From Cycas panzhihuaensis (Eukaryota > Cycadophyta), in the NCBI GenBank assembly GCA_023213395.1, contig CM041465.1, forward strand, positions 208,575,741 to 208,639,740: a stretch of DNA of 64,000 bases. The letters run 5' to 3'. Below the pieces are notes generated by a model that searched no databases, was not told the DNA's origin, and was given only the letters and a program-made list of their open reading frames with translations. Positions within the stretch are counted from its first letter, which is position 1, and each line of letters opens with the position of its first letter. The position numbers and the translations under genes were made by a program. This document shows positions 10,090 through 20,560 of the stretch, piece after piece.

Positions 10090-10681
10090 TGTTAAACCTC
10101 ATGTTTTACCTTATGTTTATATGTTAAGCTTATGTACTTTATATTTATGTATTATGTGTGCACTTTAATGCTTATGTGCACTTTTGTACTTTATGGGTGA
10201 CTTTATCACTTAAGTGATAAAGTACACACCCACTTTATGACTAGTGACATAACGTTGTCACTTATGTGACTTGAGGGTCAAATGACCCCATTGCACTTTT
10301 GCTCACACAAGAGCTTCCAAAAGGACACATGTCCATCATCCAAGGCATGTATCTTGGATCTTTGACACTTGTCAAACATCCAAGGCCTTAGGTCTCTCAT
10401 CTCACTCTATATAATGAGACCTCTCCTTCATTGTTGCACATTCAAGAGTTGGGGCTCATTGTTATTCTATCAGTTTGCTAATCAAGCTGAAAGTATTCTT
10501 TGGTTGTTGGACTAATTCCAACACCCCATACTTGGTATTGTGATCTTGCTCCTATTTCTCTTTGAGTTCTTTGAATTCTTTGAGTTCTTTAAGTTCTTTG
10601 TTGTTTATGCTTAATGCATTTAATGGTATTGTGCTTTGTTAAAGATCTTGGACCTATGTGGCCATTAGGCCCATTCTAACG
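10090..10681 (+). repeat. Copia-1 3' LTR
   Basis: It is 592 bp, nearly identical to 3044-3616. An extra 18-bp copy of a TTTGARTTC unit lies near 10560-10600. The terminal CA reads CG at 10680-10681, a single change next to the ATGGA duplication. A TATATAAT box is at 10408-10415. Confidence 0.95.
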
Positions 10682-10686
10682 ATGGA
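10682..10686. repeat. Target-site duplication ATGGA, right copy (Copia-1)
   Basis: Matches 3039-3043. The flanking bases continue the Copia-2 LTR as in the intact copy at 23481 onward. Confidence 0.92.
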
Positions 10687-11025
10687 GCTAATAATTGATA
10701 GGATTGACTATGAAAACATTAGAAATTGATTTTAAAATTTTTTGATAAAATCTCTATTCAATAAATGTGTCGCATTACACAAGTGACTTAATAATCCTTA
10801 CTTCTCACTAAATTGCCTATTACAAATGACCTATGCATACTATATACAATAATGAACAAAATAATAGTTCTATCTATCTTAACACGTGAGGTGAGAGTCA
10901 TAACCCCTATTGACTCATCACTTCACAAAACATAAAATAATTCTAAACTAATATAATCAAAAAATTAAAGGGGAGGTCCATAACCTAAGGTTATGAATCC
11001 ATGAAATAAACATTAATATCTAACA
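10687..11025 (-). repeat. Copia-2 3' LTR, main part
   Basis: Aligns with 23487-23829 over its whole length. The shared run begins AATAATTGATAGGATT and ends ATTAATATCTAACA. On the minus strand the LTR starts TGTTAGATATTAATG. With the 24 bp at 3020-3043 it totals about 363 bp, equal to the 5' copy. Confidence 0.9.
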
Positions 11026-11035
11026 CTCCCTCTTA
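11026..11035 (-). other. Copia-2 polypurine tract
   Basis: The minus strand reads TAAGAGGGAG directly before the LTR start, the expected plus-strand primer. Confidence 0.8.
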
Positions 11036-11590
11036 ATGTTTATTTCATTTTTCTTGACACCTAAACCATCCCTTAGAGTTTGAAATCTGTCATGTGCTAG
11101 TGGTTTAATGAAAATGATAACTAACTATTCTTTTGTAAGCCTATACACCATCTCTATCACACCTTTTTGAATCATTTTTTGAATAAAGTGATAGTGCGTC
11201 TCTATATGTTTGGCGAGAACGGGAACACAAGATTCTTGGCAATCTTCAAGGTACTTTGATTATCAGTACAACATAGTTGGCTCTAATTGTTGTAGTCCCA
11301 TGTCCTCCAAAATCTAACATAACCAAATGGTTTGTGTGGCCGTTGCAACTACAACCTTATACTCTGTTTTAGTTGAAGACAAAGCAACATTTGATTGCTT
11401 TTTGCTATGTCATGTGATGGTAGTTGAACCCATACTAAAATAATACCCAAAAGTTGACCTTCTGCTATTTGCACATTTGGCCAATCAGAATCTATGAATC
11501 CTATCAACTTGAAATTATTGTTGTGTTGGAATTTGAGTCCATAGTGAACTATCCCTTTCATGTATTTGAGGATCCTTTTTGTAGCTTTCC
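11036..11590 (-). pseudogene. rnh: Copia-2 RNase H
   Basis: The minus strand reads MKGIVHYGLKFQHNNNFKLI, then GFIDSDWPN and, in other frames, the Ser-Thr-rich and LSSTKTEYK-type blocks of copia RNase H. At least two frameshifts and several stops are present. It continues directly from the RT block and ends before the polypurine tract. Confidence 0.75.
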
Positions 11591-12600
11591 AGTGACTATT
11601 TTGGTGCTACCATAAACCTGGAGACTATCCCAACTGCATAAGATATATTAAATTTGGTAGTGATTAGATATATTAGACTTCCCACTAGTGGCCTACACAA
11701 TGTAGGACCAACATCTGCTCCACCATTATTTGCTATCAATCTAGAACCTATCTACATGGGGGTAGTTGCAAGTTTATAATCTTCCATTTTGAATTTCTTC
11801 AGAATTTTCCAAGTATACTTTGCCTACAAGTTAAAGACATGTTCAAGTCTTTGCCATACTTCCACTCCAAGGAAGTAGTGTGGAATTTCCATATTAGTCA
11901 TTTCAAAGTAATGACTAAGATTTTCCTTGAAGCATGATATCATATCAATATCATTACTTATGATCAATAAATCATCAAGGTACACCACCACAAATATGAT
12001 TTTATCATTCTTTACTTTGATGTATAGATTTGAGTTAGCTAGAAATCTCTCAAATCCATTTTTCTAAAAGTATTGATCAATTTTCACATACCAAGCTCTA
12101 GGAGCGTATTTCAGATCATACAAGGGCTTTCTTAGTTGTCATTCCAAGTGCCCATGGCCTTTTTCAAGAAAGCTAGGTGGCTGCTCCATGTAGACTTCTT
12201 CGTTTAACTTCCCATTTAGAAATACGCTTTTCACATCCATTTGGTGTAGTTGATAATTGAATTGTGCAACTATCACCATAATAAGTTGAACAGTGTTCAT
12301 CTTTGCAACATGAACAAATGTTTCTTAGTAGTTGATCCCTTCTTGTTGATTGAATCCTTTTACAACAAGTCATGCTTTGTACCTGTCTACAGATCCATCA
12401 GATTTGAACTTGATTATGTAGATCCATTTACATCCAATTGCTTGCTTGCCAGCAAGCAATTCTACCAGATCCCATATGTGGCTTTTCTTGATTGCTTGGA
12501 TTTCAATCTCCATAGCATCATACCACTTCTTCTCTTTAAGTGCTTCTTCAATTGTAGAAGGTTCATTTACATCTAGAACACTTGCCATAAGTGACATGTT
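11591..12600 (-). pseudogene. rt: Copia-2 reverse transcriptase
   Basis: Minus-strand landmarks run from about 12597: ASVLDVNEPSTIEEALKEKK, WDLVELLAGKQAIGCKWIY, then FKSDGSVDRYKA. After one stop come VKGFNQQEGINY, HQMDVKSVFLNGKLNEEVY, LYDLKYAPRAWYVKI and the catalytic tetrad YLDD near 11970. The overall order is a full RVT_2 domain. It is broken by scattered stops but with few shifts, so the tetrad itself is preserved. Confidence 0.85.
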
Positions 12601-12900
12601 TATATGTTCAGAGCATCATATTTTTTATTTCACTTTCCCTCATATTTTGGTAACATTTTCTCAACATCCTCCATGGTTTTCAAATACTATTTTGGAAGTT
12701 TCTTCTTCGATGATGAAGGTGAATGCTTTATATCTGATAACTTCTTTGGCTCAGGATTTGACTTCAACTCTATCTTTAGCTCAAAATGAGCTTCTAGAAA
12801 TTGGAATGACTTCAATTCTACTACTTCACCAATGTCAAATGGCTCATTCTCTAGTTGGACAATATCATGCAAAGAACTGCATTAAGGCCACTCCCCAATT
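12601..12900 (-). pseudogene. Copia-2 integrase-RT linker
   Basis: A charged minus-strand segment (ELKIELKSNPEPKKLSDI and a Lys-rich end) lies where copia elements carry their variable linker. No domain is recognised. Confidence 0.5.
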
Positions 12901-13615
12901 TGATTGTCAACATTAGTTGAACCAACATTCTGAGTATCATCTTTCAGAAAGATCATATCACGAGTTATGTGAATGTTTTGAGTTGATAACTCATATACTC
13001 TGTAAGCTTTGCTTTCCTCAGAGTACCCAACAAGGATGCATTTCATGCTTTGTCATCCAACTTTCATTGTTTATCCTTGGGAATATGCATGTATGTTTTA
13101 CACCCAAAAATTCTAAAATGACTAATAGTTGGTTTTCTACCTGACCAAGATTCCTTAGGTGTTATATTTCTAACCACAGTAGTGCTTCATTTGTCGATAT
13201 GCACAGTATGATGACTTCTTCCCATAAGTAATTTGTTACATCCTTGTCTCACATCATGGCTTTGATTTTTTCAATCAACATTTTGTTCTTTCACTCAAGA
13301 ACTCCATTTTGCTGAGGTCTATAAGCAATACCAAACTACCTCTTGATCCCATGATCCTTACAAAACTGTGTGAATTCATTTGAGGTGTATTCTCCCTCAT
13401 TGTCAGTTTGTAAGACCTTAATCTTTAGATCACTTTCATTTCCCACCATCTCCTTGAACTATTTGAAGGAAGTGAAGGCTTGTGATTTTTTCCTTAATGG
13501 AAAAACCCAAAATTTCTATGAAGAGTCGTTGATGAAAGTGATGAAGTATCTTGCACCTTCTAGTGAGATGACAAGCGTTGGTCCACAAATGTCTGAGTGA
13601 ACCAATCCTAAATTC
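12901..13615 (-). pseudogene. int: Copia-2 integrase core
   Basis: On the minus strand, LVHSDICGP (first Asp), LQTDNEGEY (second Asp) and QQNGVLE (Glu) give the D,D,E triad, with the following TSNEFTQFCKDHGIKR. There are stops where Arg, Gln or Trp codons are expected. It follows the pre-integrase block and precedes the linker to RT. Confidence 0.82.
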
Positions 13616-13617
13616 TC

Positions 13618-13815
13618 TTAAGCTCTCCATGCCTTCTTTTTTGAAAAGGGCTCTCTATGTTGTTTTCCAAAAGGTTCACACAAACAACCTTTACTATCTA
13701 TCATGGGAAGACCATACACCATTTTCAATTTATGTATCAATTGGAGACTACTGTAGTTCAGATGATCCATTCGTTGATGCCATAGCTTTTGTTTTGGATA
13801 TATAGATAAGAACAC
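13618..13815 (-). CDS. Copia-2 GAG-pre-integrase domain
   Basis: An open minus-strand stretch reads KQKLWHQRMDHLNYSSLQLI, then MVYGLPMIDSKGCLCEPFGK and the basic end FSKKKAWRA. The two His and the first Cys of the zinc site are present. The last Cys is replaced (CLCEPF versus CLCETC in Copia-1). It lies directly between protease and integrase core. Confidence 0.82.
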   Translation of the reverse strand: MFLSIYPKQKLWHQRMDHLNYSSLQLIHKLKMVYGLPMIDSKGCLCEPFGKQHREPFSKKKAWRA

Positions 13816-13818
13816 TTT

Positions 13819-14193
13819 CTATACATAAGAGTGTCCTTGCAGTTTGTACAAGTTATTTACCCTGACACCCTTGGCTACAACGTTGTTTTGATCATCTTGG
13901 ATCATGCATTGCCCTGGAGAAAACATTATAGTCATATCTTGTTGTTCAATCTCCCCAACAAAAACAAGGTTGGCCTTTAGATTTGGTATATATAAAACAT
14001 TGTCCAGATATTGTAGTTCTCCATTTGGCATGATTGGAACTTTTCCTACTCCTGTGGCCTCCAAATTAGTATCATCACTAATGGTGACCCTTTGATTTTC
14101 TTCCCACATTTGAAAAAACCATTCAATCCTTTTAGCCATGTGCCATGAGTCACCAAAATCAATGAACCAAACATTCTGTGCATTCGAACCCAT
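13819..14193 (-). CDS. pro: Copia-2 aspartic protease, active site altered
   Basis: About 124 codons are open on the minus strand. The usual W-x-x-D-S-G-A-S-x-H-M landmark reads WFIDFGDSWHM, so Ser of the D-S-G loop is Phe. Downstream VTISDDTNLEATGVGKV, NVLYIPNLKANLVFVGEI and the closing strand NLYKLQGHS follow the family pattern. The enzyme would cut the polyprotein, but the loop change probably inactivates it. Confidence 0.8.
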   Translation of the reverse strand: MGSNAQNVWFIDFGDSWHMAKRIEWFFQMWEENQRVTISDDTNLEATGVGKVPIMPNGELQYLDNVLYIPNLKANLVFVGEIEQQDMTIMFSPGQCMIQDDQNNVVAKGVRVNNLYKLQGHSYV

Positions 14194-14215
14194 TTTGTAT
14201 GTTGCAACAAATAAT

Positions 14216-14771
14216 CATTTTGAAATCTCTATAGGTGAATTGTTTGTTGCATCTAAGATGTGACCACATTGCCCAAGTGGCCGTTGTTGTCATTACTATT
14301 GTTTTTGCCTATGTTGTTGGGGTTGTTGTTGTTGTTATTGACGTTGTTGATGTTGCCATTCCTACCAATCCTTTTTAGTGTGGCCTGGTTTTACACAATG
14401 ATAACACATTAGCCTATATTATCCCTTTGAGCCTTCTAATTTGTCCTTTTGAACTGTGGGTTCAGAAGGGACATTTTTCTTTGGAACAAAGGGATTTTTC
14501 CCTTTTGATGTAGATGACAATGCTCTAGATGACTCTTTATACATGTATTTCAACTTTTGCTCATGTTCTGTAAGCAATGATTCCAAAGATCTAATTGTGA
14601 GGGTGGACTATTCGTCTGCCAAAGTTAGAGTGGTTGTGAAATTTTCATACTAAGGTGGTAGACTTCTCAGTATGCAGGCGATGATTTTTGAATCAAGAAC
14701 TATCTTGCCTGTGATCACCAATTGATCTTGAATGGATCTCACATGTCGTATGTGATCAACCACATTCCTAG
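14216..14771 (-). pseudogene. gag: Copia-2 gag, C-terminal part with zinc knuckle
   Basis: Minus strand: IRHVRSIQDQLVITGKIV, the helix LTIRSLESLLTEHEQKLK, then a basic linker and CYHCVKPGHTKKDW. In the last, CX2CX4HX4C has lost its final Cys to Trp. A Gln-rich tail follows. The N-terminal half lies beyond the solo LTR at 14772-15253. Confidence 0.78.
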
Positions 14772-15253
14772 TTATAGTATTCCCAGAAGTAAAAAGGAAG
14801 TTGGTTTTATAAGAGGAAATTATTATTATGAAGTCAGTTTTTATGAGAAATAAAAAAAGAATTATATATTATATTTCATTATGAAGTTGATTTTTGGACG
14901 GAAAATTAAGAGGTGGGTTTTAAAGGCTATAAATAGAGAAACCTTATTCATTTGTAAAACAATTCATGGAGAATGTGTGACCTTATGGTATAATGGCTTC
15001 ATGCCATTAGGGCCTTGTGCCTAGTTGGAGGATCGTGTCCGCCTCAAAGAGGGTTGCAATTGCTAGACATTATAATCAAGTTCTATTGTACTATTTATCA
15101 TTATTATGATTTATCTTTATTTGGATGATCTATTGTTGGATGTATGTGATTTATGTTTATGATCTACTTTGGATGGATGAATTATCACTATCGAAACTTC
15201 GTTACAAATATTTTCTGCTGTGAATATATCAGAAATATTTTTGTGGTCTGCTA
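14772..15253 (+). repeat. Solo LTR of the N family inside Copia-2 gag (approximate ends)
   Basis: It is similar to the LTRs of N1 (46384 and 49615). Shared blocks in order are GAAGTCAG-type words, GGCTATAAATAG (TATA box at 14927-14936), TTATTCATTTRTAAA, GCCATTAGGGC and CCTYRAAGAGGG. No internal region is attached and Gag coding resumes on both sides. A CTAGT/CTAGA pair at the edges may be the target duplication. Ends are uncertain by about 10 bp. Confidence 0.65.
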
Positions 15254-15695
15254 GAAATTTTCTTCCGTCTATTGTTTATGAAAAGGGCTTGCTACACCAG
15301 TCATCTTGAAGGTGTATAGTTGACTCCACAAATTAAGAGCTCTCACATCGTCCTTATGCTTGAACAGATTCACCACCATGTCCCACATCTTCTTTGGTGT
15401 TGTAGCTGCTTTGATGTGCATGATGATGTTGCCACTAATTAACATGTTAAGAAACCCAAACGTGATCCTCATCTTCAATTCATATTCAACATTAAATGTT
15501 GCATTGGTAGTCAGTTTATTTTCAAAAGCAGTGATCTCTTTAGCATCCTTACCCTTAACTAATTCATCAGAATATTTCTAGAGATCATTAAGATGGAAAA
15601 AACTAAACATGTGGTGCTTCTAAACTGTGTAGTTTTTAGGACCTATGAGTTTCTCTATGACAATTCCTAGTATACCACTTCCACTAACCACTTTA
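15254..15695 (-). pseudogene. gag: Copia-2 gag, N-terminal part
   Basis: Minus-strand coding runs from about 15695 (KLIGPKNYTV) through FNVEYELKMRITFGFLNM, IIMHIKAATTPKKMWDMVVN and the helix DDVRALNLWSQLYTFKM, the UBN2-type copia Gag core. It includes a stop after FFHLNDL. The solo LTR interrupts it at 15253. Confidence 0.75.
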
Positions 15696-17539
15696 AGCAA
15701 TACGCATCAAAAACAACTGGAAAGCAAGAAAAACAAGCACCAAAGTGAAGAAAGAAGGCTATAAAAGTCCTCAGTCTATGTGCAGGTAGTTGGGATGAGT
15801 GGTTTCCTACCTCGGTCAACTCGTAGATGGAATACCACTGAAAAACTACAAAACTTGTTTTTCACTAAAAATTTGTACAAAAGTGCAGCATATGACCACT
15901 GGAAAATTGAAGCTCTTGAAAAATTGACCAACATGGTATATTTATTTTTGAAAATGGGCTCTTGAGAGTCTTGAAATGGCTCTAGCACATAGATGACCGT
16001 GTGACTAGGGGCTAGTAGATAGTGGGCTGACTTACGGACTTCCAAACACTTTACAATTTAATTTAGTGTCACAAAACTTTACAAAAAGTTAAATATTTTT
16101 TAATCAAAGTTTATTTTAAGAATATTCTCAATGAATATTCTTAAAAAATGCATGGGCAATGGATGGACCCCTCCACAAATTCAGTTGCATCTCACAAAAG
16201 AGATTGTTTCTCGCAAAATTTTCTCTGCCAATTTGTAGTTAGATTGTCAATGGTCAGTTTGAAAGGTCACACTAAGGGATTTCGTTGTTCGAGGCATCAT
16301 TGGTCATGCACTAAAAAATCCTCCTCCTCTTCAGCTCTACATTTGGCTCCTTTGACCTTGTTTCAACTTTATTCACAGTGATTTATCCATTGTCTGGCTC
16401 GTGTGCTTCGTTTGGCTCATCTATTTGACCTTTGTTTACTCAATCTCATCTCTTTTGTGTTTTATAGTTGATTTTTTCAGCCTATTTCTGCGTGGGCATG
16501 CTTTGCTTCGTCCCTACCTTTTTACCAGTTGTCTCTGTTCTTTGGCCTCATATGTGTCTAGTTTTGATGTCTTGTATGTTGAAATATTTGCGTAGGTGTC
16601 TTTTGTGGTCTGCTTCGCAGGGGTCTTAATCATTGGCTATGGTTGCTCGACATTTAATACATTTGGATGTGAGCTCGTTTACCTTGGTCTACGTCTAGGG
16701 TTATCATGGGCATGCTTGGGCATCTCCATAGGTGTCAAATATTGCATATGCAGGTTCCAAGTTGCACAAGGTTGCTCGATCAAGTCATCAAAGTTTGCCA
16801 GGTCATGTAGGGATTGCTACAAGTTGCCACCTGTGCAGAAGTTTGCCACAGGCAAATATTTTTTATTTTATATAGTTTATAAACTATATAATATGAAATT
16901 TAAAATATTCTTAAAGAATATTTTTATTTTAATACCACACCCCTTTCAAAAGTTTTAAAAATTCATCATTTTGATCTTCATTTTAGTATTTTGATTCAAT
17001 ATTTATAATAGCTTTCATTCAATATTACATAGATCATTTTTAAGGCTTTTCACTAGTAGAGATCACAACTCATTTAATAATCAACAGAGAACCTCAAGAG
17101 TATAGTCACTATATAATATTGTTTTTATTAGAGAAAATCAAGTGTTTAGCTTATAAACACTTTAATGAGAGCATATTAGAGCAAAGGTCTTCAATTTCTA
17201 TTGTTTTCAAAGATTGATTATCAAGATGCATGTGACATTTTTTGCCTTGCATGTGAGTTTTTTCCACCTACATGCGACCTATGTTTGTCTTCATGTCTCA
17301 TAAAACTTTCTATTTGGTGCCTGATTACTTGCATGCTTGTATTTTTGCTTGCATGTTTCATTCATGCCTTCAATCAAGTGTTCAATTGCCTTTAATCAAA
17401 TGTCTATAGTATGCATATTAAGTTTATCAAATGATTGAATACGTTAGTTAAGAAAATAGAATTTAATGCATGTCACATATGAGTCCTAATCCACAATCAG
17501 AGCCAATATACTAACAACAATTATAGTTGATAATGCACT
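15696..17539 (-). other. Copia-2 leader region with hairpins, no gene seen
   Basis: This stretch lies between gag and the Gypsy-C insertion. I see no conserved coding. It holds a 14-bp perfect stem with a 5-base loop (16114-16146). It also holds a 24-bp palindrome (16868-16891) and a further inverted repeat with a one-base centre (about 16904-16926). The latter two are separated from the first by about 720 bp and share AAGAATATT words, so a small decayed inverted-repeat element could lie at about 16100-16930. Confidence 0.45.
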
Positions 17540-17544
17540 ATAGA
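17540..17544. repeat. Target-site duplication ATAGA, left copy (Gypsy-C)
   Basis: ATAGA precedes the Gypsy-C LTR. ATAAA (one mismatch) follows the other LTR at 23443-23447. Confidence 0.65.
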
Positions 17545-17868
17545 TGATATGATTTTGGTCTTAGCCCTCCTTAGTTTAGTCACAGATTGTTCACAAAAAT
17601 GAGAATTTCTTCAGGTCTGAGAGTGTTTCTCAAGAAAGAAATAGAGCCTGAATGAAGCCTCAAGAGAGGAGAGAAATAATGTCACTTTCTTTTCTATATT
17701 CCTTTCTTAAAGCATTACACATTTTTATACAAACTTGAGTTAGTTTGTATATCTGTCACCTGTGTACCTAATTATTAATTAGGTTCCCCTAAGTAACTTT
17801 TATAATGTAAAGAAGTGGGGTACACTTAAGTACCTTTTTACAATGTTACTTAAAACTAAGACCTATCA
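17545..17868 (-). repeat. Gypsy-C 3' LTR
   Basis: Plus-strand ends are TGATATGATTTTGG and GACCTATCA. It is nearly identical to 23124-23442 apart from a few bases and a short difference after TTAGTTTGTATA. On the minus strand it starts TGATAGGTC. Confidence 0.93.
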
Positions 17869-17880
17869 TTTCCTCCCTAC
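17869..17880 (-). other. Gypsy-C polypurine tract
   Basis: The minus strand reads GTAGGGAGGAAA directly before the LTR start. Confidence 0.8.
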
Positions 17881-17904
17881 TGAAGAAGAAATTGACCGCA
17901 ATTT

Positions 17905-18411
17905 CTATTGGAGATGAGGAAAGTGCTTCTGGAGTCTTAACGCAAAAATCCATTTAGCATTGGTGCGTAGAGTTCCTTTATGTCCAAGGAGATATGTGGT
18001 CGTAGTACGTTGTTGTGTATAGTGTTGTCGAATGTCAAGAATGGTGTCTTCAGAAAGGAGAGGCTGGAAATCTGGAATTGTGTCAATAGGATGAATAGGA
18101 GGAGGTTCAGCTTCCAAATGTGGTGGCTCATATAATTTTAATTGATTGATATTAACCACGTCATGAATTCCCAAATGTGCAGGTAGATCAAGGCGAAATG
18201 CATTTGGTTCGATTGCCTTGAGAATAGTATATGGGCCAAACCGAAGAGGTTTAAGCTTGTGGTGATTCTTAAACCTTTTACAATCAAGGTGGAGCCAAAC
18301 CTTATCGCCAATTCGAAAAGTACCTGCAGAGCGGTGTTGATCCTGTATGCATTTATGTTTGATTTGTGTCTGATGAAGAATTTGACTGATCTTAGAGTGA
18401 AGCTTAGTCAT
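17905..18411 (-). CDS. int: Gypsy-C integrase C-terminus and possible chromodomain
   Basis: 168 codons on the minus strand. GDKVWLHLDCKRFKNHHKL, then LKPLRFGPYTILKAIEPNAF is the GPY/F module of gypsy integrases. VVNINQLKLYEPP follows. The last 50 residues (EDTILDIRQH, TTTYLLGHKG, AKWI) resemble the chromodomain pattern of plant chromoviruses, although the aromatic cage is poorly kept. A chromodomain would steer insertion to modified chromatin. It ends at a natural stop before the polypurine tract. Confidence 0.8.
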   Translation of the reverse strand: MTKLHSKISQILHQTQIKHKCIQDQHRSAGTFRIGDKVWLHLDCKRFKNHHKLKPLRFGPYTILKAIEPNAFRLDLPAHLGIHDVVNINQLKLYEPPHLEAEPPPIHPIDTIPDFQPLLSEDTILDIRQHYTQQRTTTTYLLGHKGTLRTNAKWIFALRLQKHFPHLQ

Positions 18412-19052
18412 GTGATCAATAAAAGAGCAGCTTTTTGTTGTTCCTTTTGCTCATGTTGTGTGACAGGAGAAGGTACAACCAATGAAAGTTCATAAGGAGC
18501 AAGTGGTTGATAGCCATAACAGACTTCAAAAGGAGATTGTCCAAGAGAAATGTGAGTTGCCCGATTATAGCTATGTTGGATATGATGGAGATGTGTGTCC
18601 CATTGTTTATTACTATGCTGATAAATGCAAAGTGCATGTACCAAAGTGCGGTTAACCACTTCCGTTTGTCCATCAGTCTGAGGATGGAATGATGTTGAAT
18701 ACTTAAGTTGGCAACCAAGCATTTTTCATAGAGCTTTCCAAAAATAACTAAGGAAATGACTATCCCTGTCAGAGATTATGGAAAGTGGAAGTCCATAATG
18801 AGTCCAAATATGCTAAAAGAATAAATCTGCAGCATGGGAAGCAGAAATGTTCTTGGTGCAAGGAATAAAAATAGCCATTTTGGAGAACTGGCAAACAATG
18901 ACGAAGATGCAGTCGTGACCATGTTGAGTTGTTGGAAGTCCGTTGGCGAAGTCCATTGAAATAGATTCCCAAGGTCAGCTAGGAACAGGAAGTGGTTGAT
19001 AAAGTCCAAGTTTGCGATTAGATGGTTTAGATTGACTGCAGAGAGAGCAACG
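18408..19052 (-). pseudogene. int: Gypsy-C integrase catalytic core
   Basis: Minus strand: the Cys-x2-Cys end of the zinc domain near 19030-19050, then [10 protein letters not shown] (Asp), SIISDRDSHFLSYFW (Asp) and FHPQTDGQTEVVNRTL (Glu), completing D,D,E. LGQSPFEVCYGYQPL closes the core. The first half is split among frames, but 18722-18408 is open. Confidence 0.85.
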
Positions 19053-20100
19053 TCATACATAATCTTCAACTGTCTTTGACAGAAAAGGCCAATAAAAATA
19101 TTGTTGAAGATGTTGAAGAGTTTTGTGCATGTTGAAGTGTCCGCCATAGGTTGAAGAATGAACTTCCTTAAGGATCTGTTGTCGTGGAGTGCCTGTTGGT
19201 ACACATAGACGATTCTGTTTGTACAAAAGTCTATTTTTGAGATGGTAATCCATGAAGGGTTCAAGATTTGATTGGGTTGGTTGAGATAAGGTAGTAAGGA
19301 CTGGGCCAAAGAAGGGGTTAGAGGGGAGCAGATGTTGCCAGTCAGAATATGGATTGAAGGAGGAAGTGAGAAAGGTGGCAAAGGATAAGGCGAGAGGTCG
19401 ACTAAGAAAATCAACGACTCTATTAGAAGCTCCTTTTTTGTATTTGATGACAAGATGGAATTGTTGGATATAAGAAGCCCATTTAAGATGTTTATGTTCT
19501 TGCATTTTGGATTGGGAGTTAAGAAACTGTAAGGGTTGGTGATCAGTATGAACAATGGTTTCATTGCCAAGGAGGAAGTGTCTCCAACATCGCAGGGCTT
19601 GGACAAGAGCATAAAATTCTTTGTCATAAGTGTTGTAATTGAGTTTGGCATGAGAGAAGGTTTCAGAATGGTAAGCAATAGGATGTCCTCCCTGCTTAAG
19701 AACTGCGCTAAGGGCATATTGAGAAGCATTAGTGTCTAGTTCAAAAGATTGTGAGAGATCAAGAAGATGAAGAACAGGTGTAATACAGAGGGCTATCTTA
19801 AGTTTTTGAAAAGTTGATTTAGCAAAGGAGTTCCAAACAAAACTTGAGGAATTTTTGGTAAGGACATTAAGAGGATGAGCAATGCTAGAAAAGTGAGAAA
19901 TGGATTTTCGATAAAAGTTGGCAGAACCAAGAAAGCTTTTGAACTCGGTTAAACTGGAAGGAGTTGGCCATTGCTGGATTATTCGGATTTTATCTGGATC
20001 AACATGGATGCCATCCTTGTCGATGAGAAACCCTAGATAAGAGATGGAGTCCTGCATGAAGAAACATTTTTTGAATTTGGCTTTGAGTTGATGTTGTAAC
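19053..20100 (-). CDS. Gypsy-C RT connection, RNase H and integrase zinc domain
   Basis: Minus strand, open. It starts after an internal deletion, at the thumb/connection (ISYLGFLIDKDGIHVDPDKI, then FKSFLGSANFYRKSI). RNase H follows with Asp in SFELDTNASQYALSAVL, Glu in NTYDKEFYALV and Asp in VHTDHQPLQFL. The integrase zinc region begins HSSTYGGHFNMHKTL. The segment upstream of the deletion lies in another frame. Confidence 0.88.
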
Positions 20101-20560
20101 AGCAAAGCCAAAACGGTATTAACCATAAGGAGAACAACTAGGTTGAATTTTACCTTCATCAATCAACTGTGTCAGTTGTTTTTCCAATTCTGCACGAGTA
20201 AGTGGAGTCGTTTAGTAAGGAGCCTGATTAAGAAGTGGAGATCCAGGAACAAGATTAATAGAATGTTGCACAGCATGGATAGGGGGTAACCCTTTAGGTT
20301 CTGCAAAAACATCAGAGTACGCATCCAAAAGAGATTTTATTGCTTTAGGAGGCATCTTTGTACAAATTTCTTTTGTTGCCTGACGAATTACACAAAGCAC
20401 CATTGGCTTAGAGGTGTTGGCAAGTTTGATTGCAGGATTCCCTGTAATGACGGCCAAAAATGGAGAAACATTGTCTGCAGAAGACAACCTATATGCCTTT
20501 CCATTCTTATGTAGTGTATAGGTATTGTGATACCCATCATATAATGCTCATCGATCATGC
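20101..20560 (-). pseudogene. rt: Gypsy-C RT N-terminal remnant, palm deleted
   Basis: Minus strand: DAYSDVFAEPKGLPPIHAV, HSINLVPGSPLLNQAPY, a stop at the Tyr-Arg boundary, and LIDEGKIQPS with SPYG. Gypsy RTs continue from SPYG into about 120-130 residues that hold the palm and the Y/F-x-D-D tetrad. Here the thumb sequence follows within about 20 codons. The active site is therefore absent, not just mutated. Confidence 0.85.

Larger units (their letters stand above)
3044..10681 (+). mobile_element. Copia-1, near-complete Ty1/copia retrotransposon
   Basis: Two LTRs (573 and 592 bp) differ by only about six substitutions plus an 18-bp and a 1-bp indel by hand comparison, so it is the youngest insertion I can date here. 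PBS TGGTATCAGAGC, leader, gag, protease, integrase, RT, RNase H and a G-rich polypurine tract follow in copia order. ATGGA duplications flank it. Despite the young LTRs the coding region has several in-frame stops and frameshifts, and the protease active site is changed. The element is probably inactive unless helped in trans. Confidence 0.95.
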
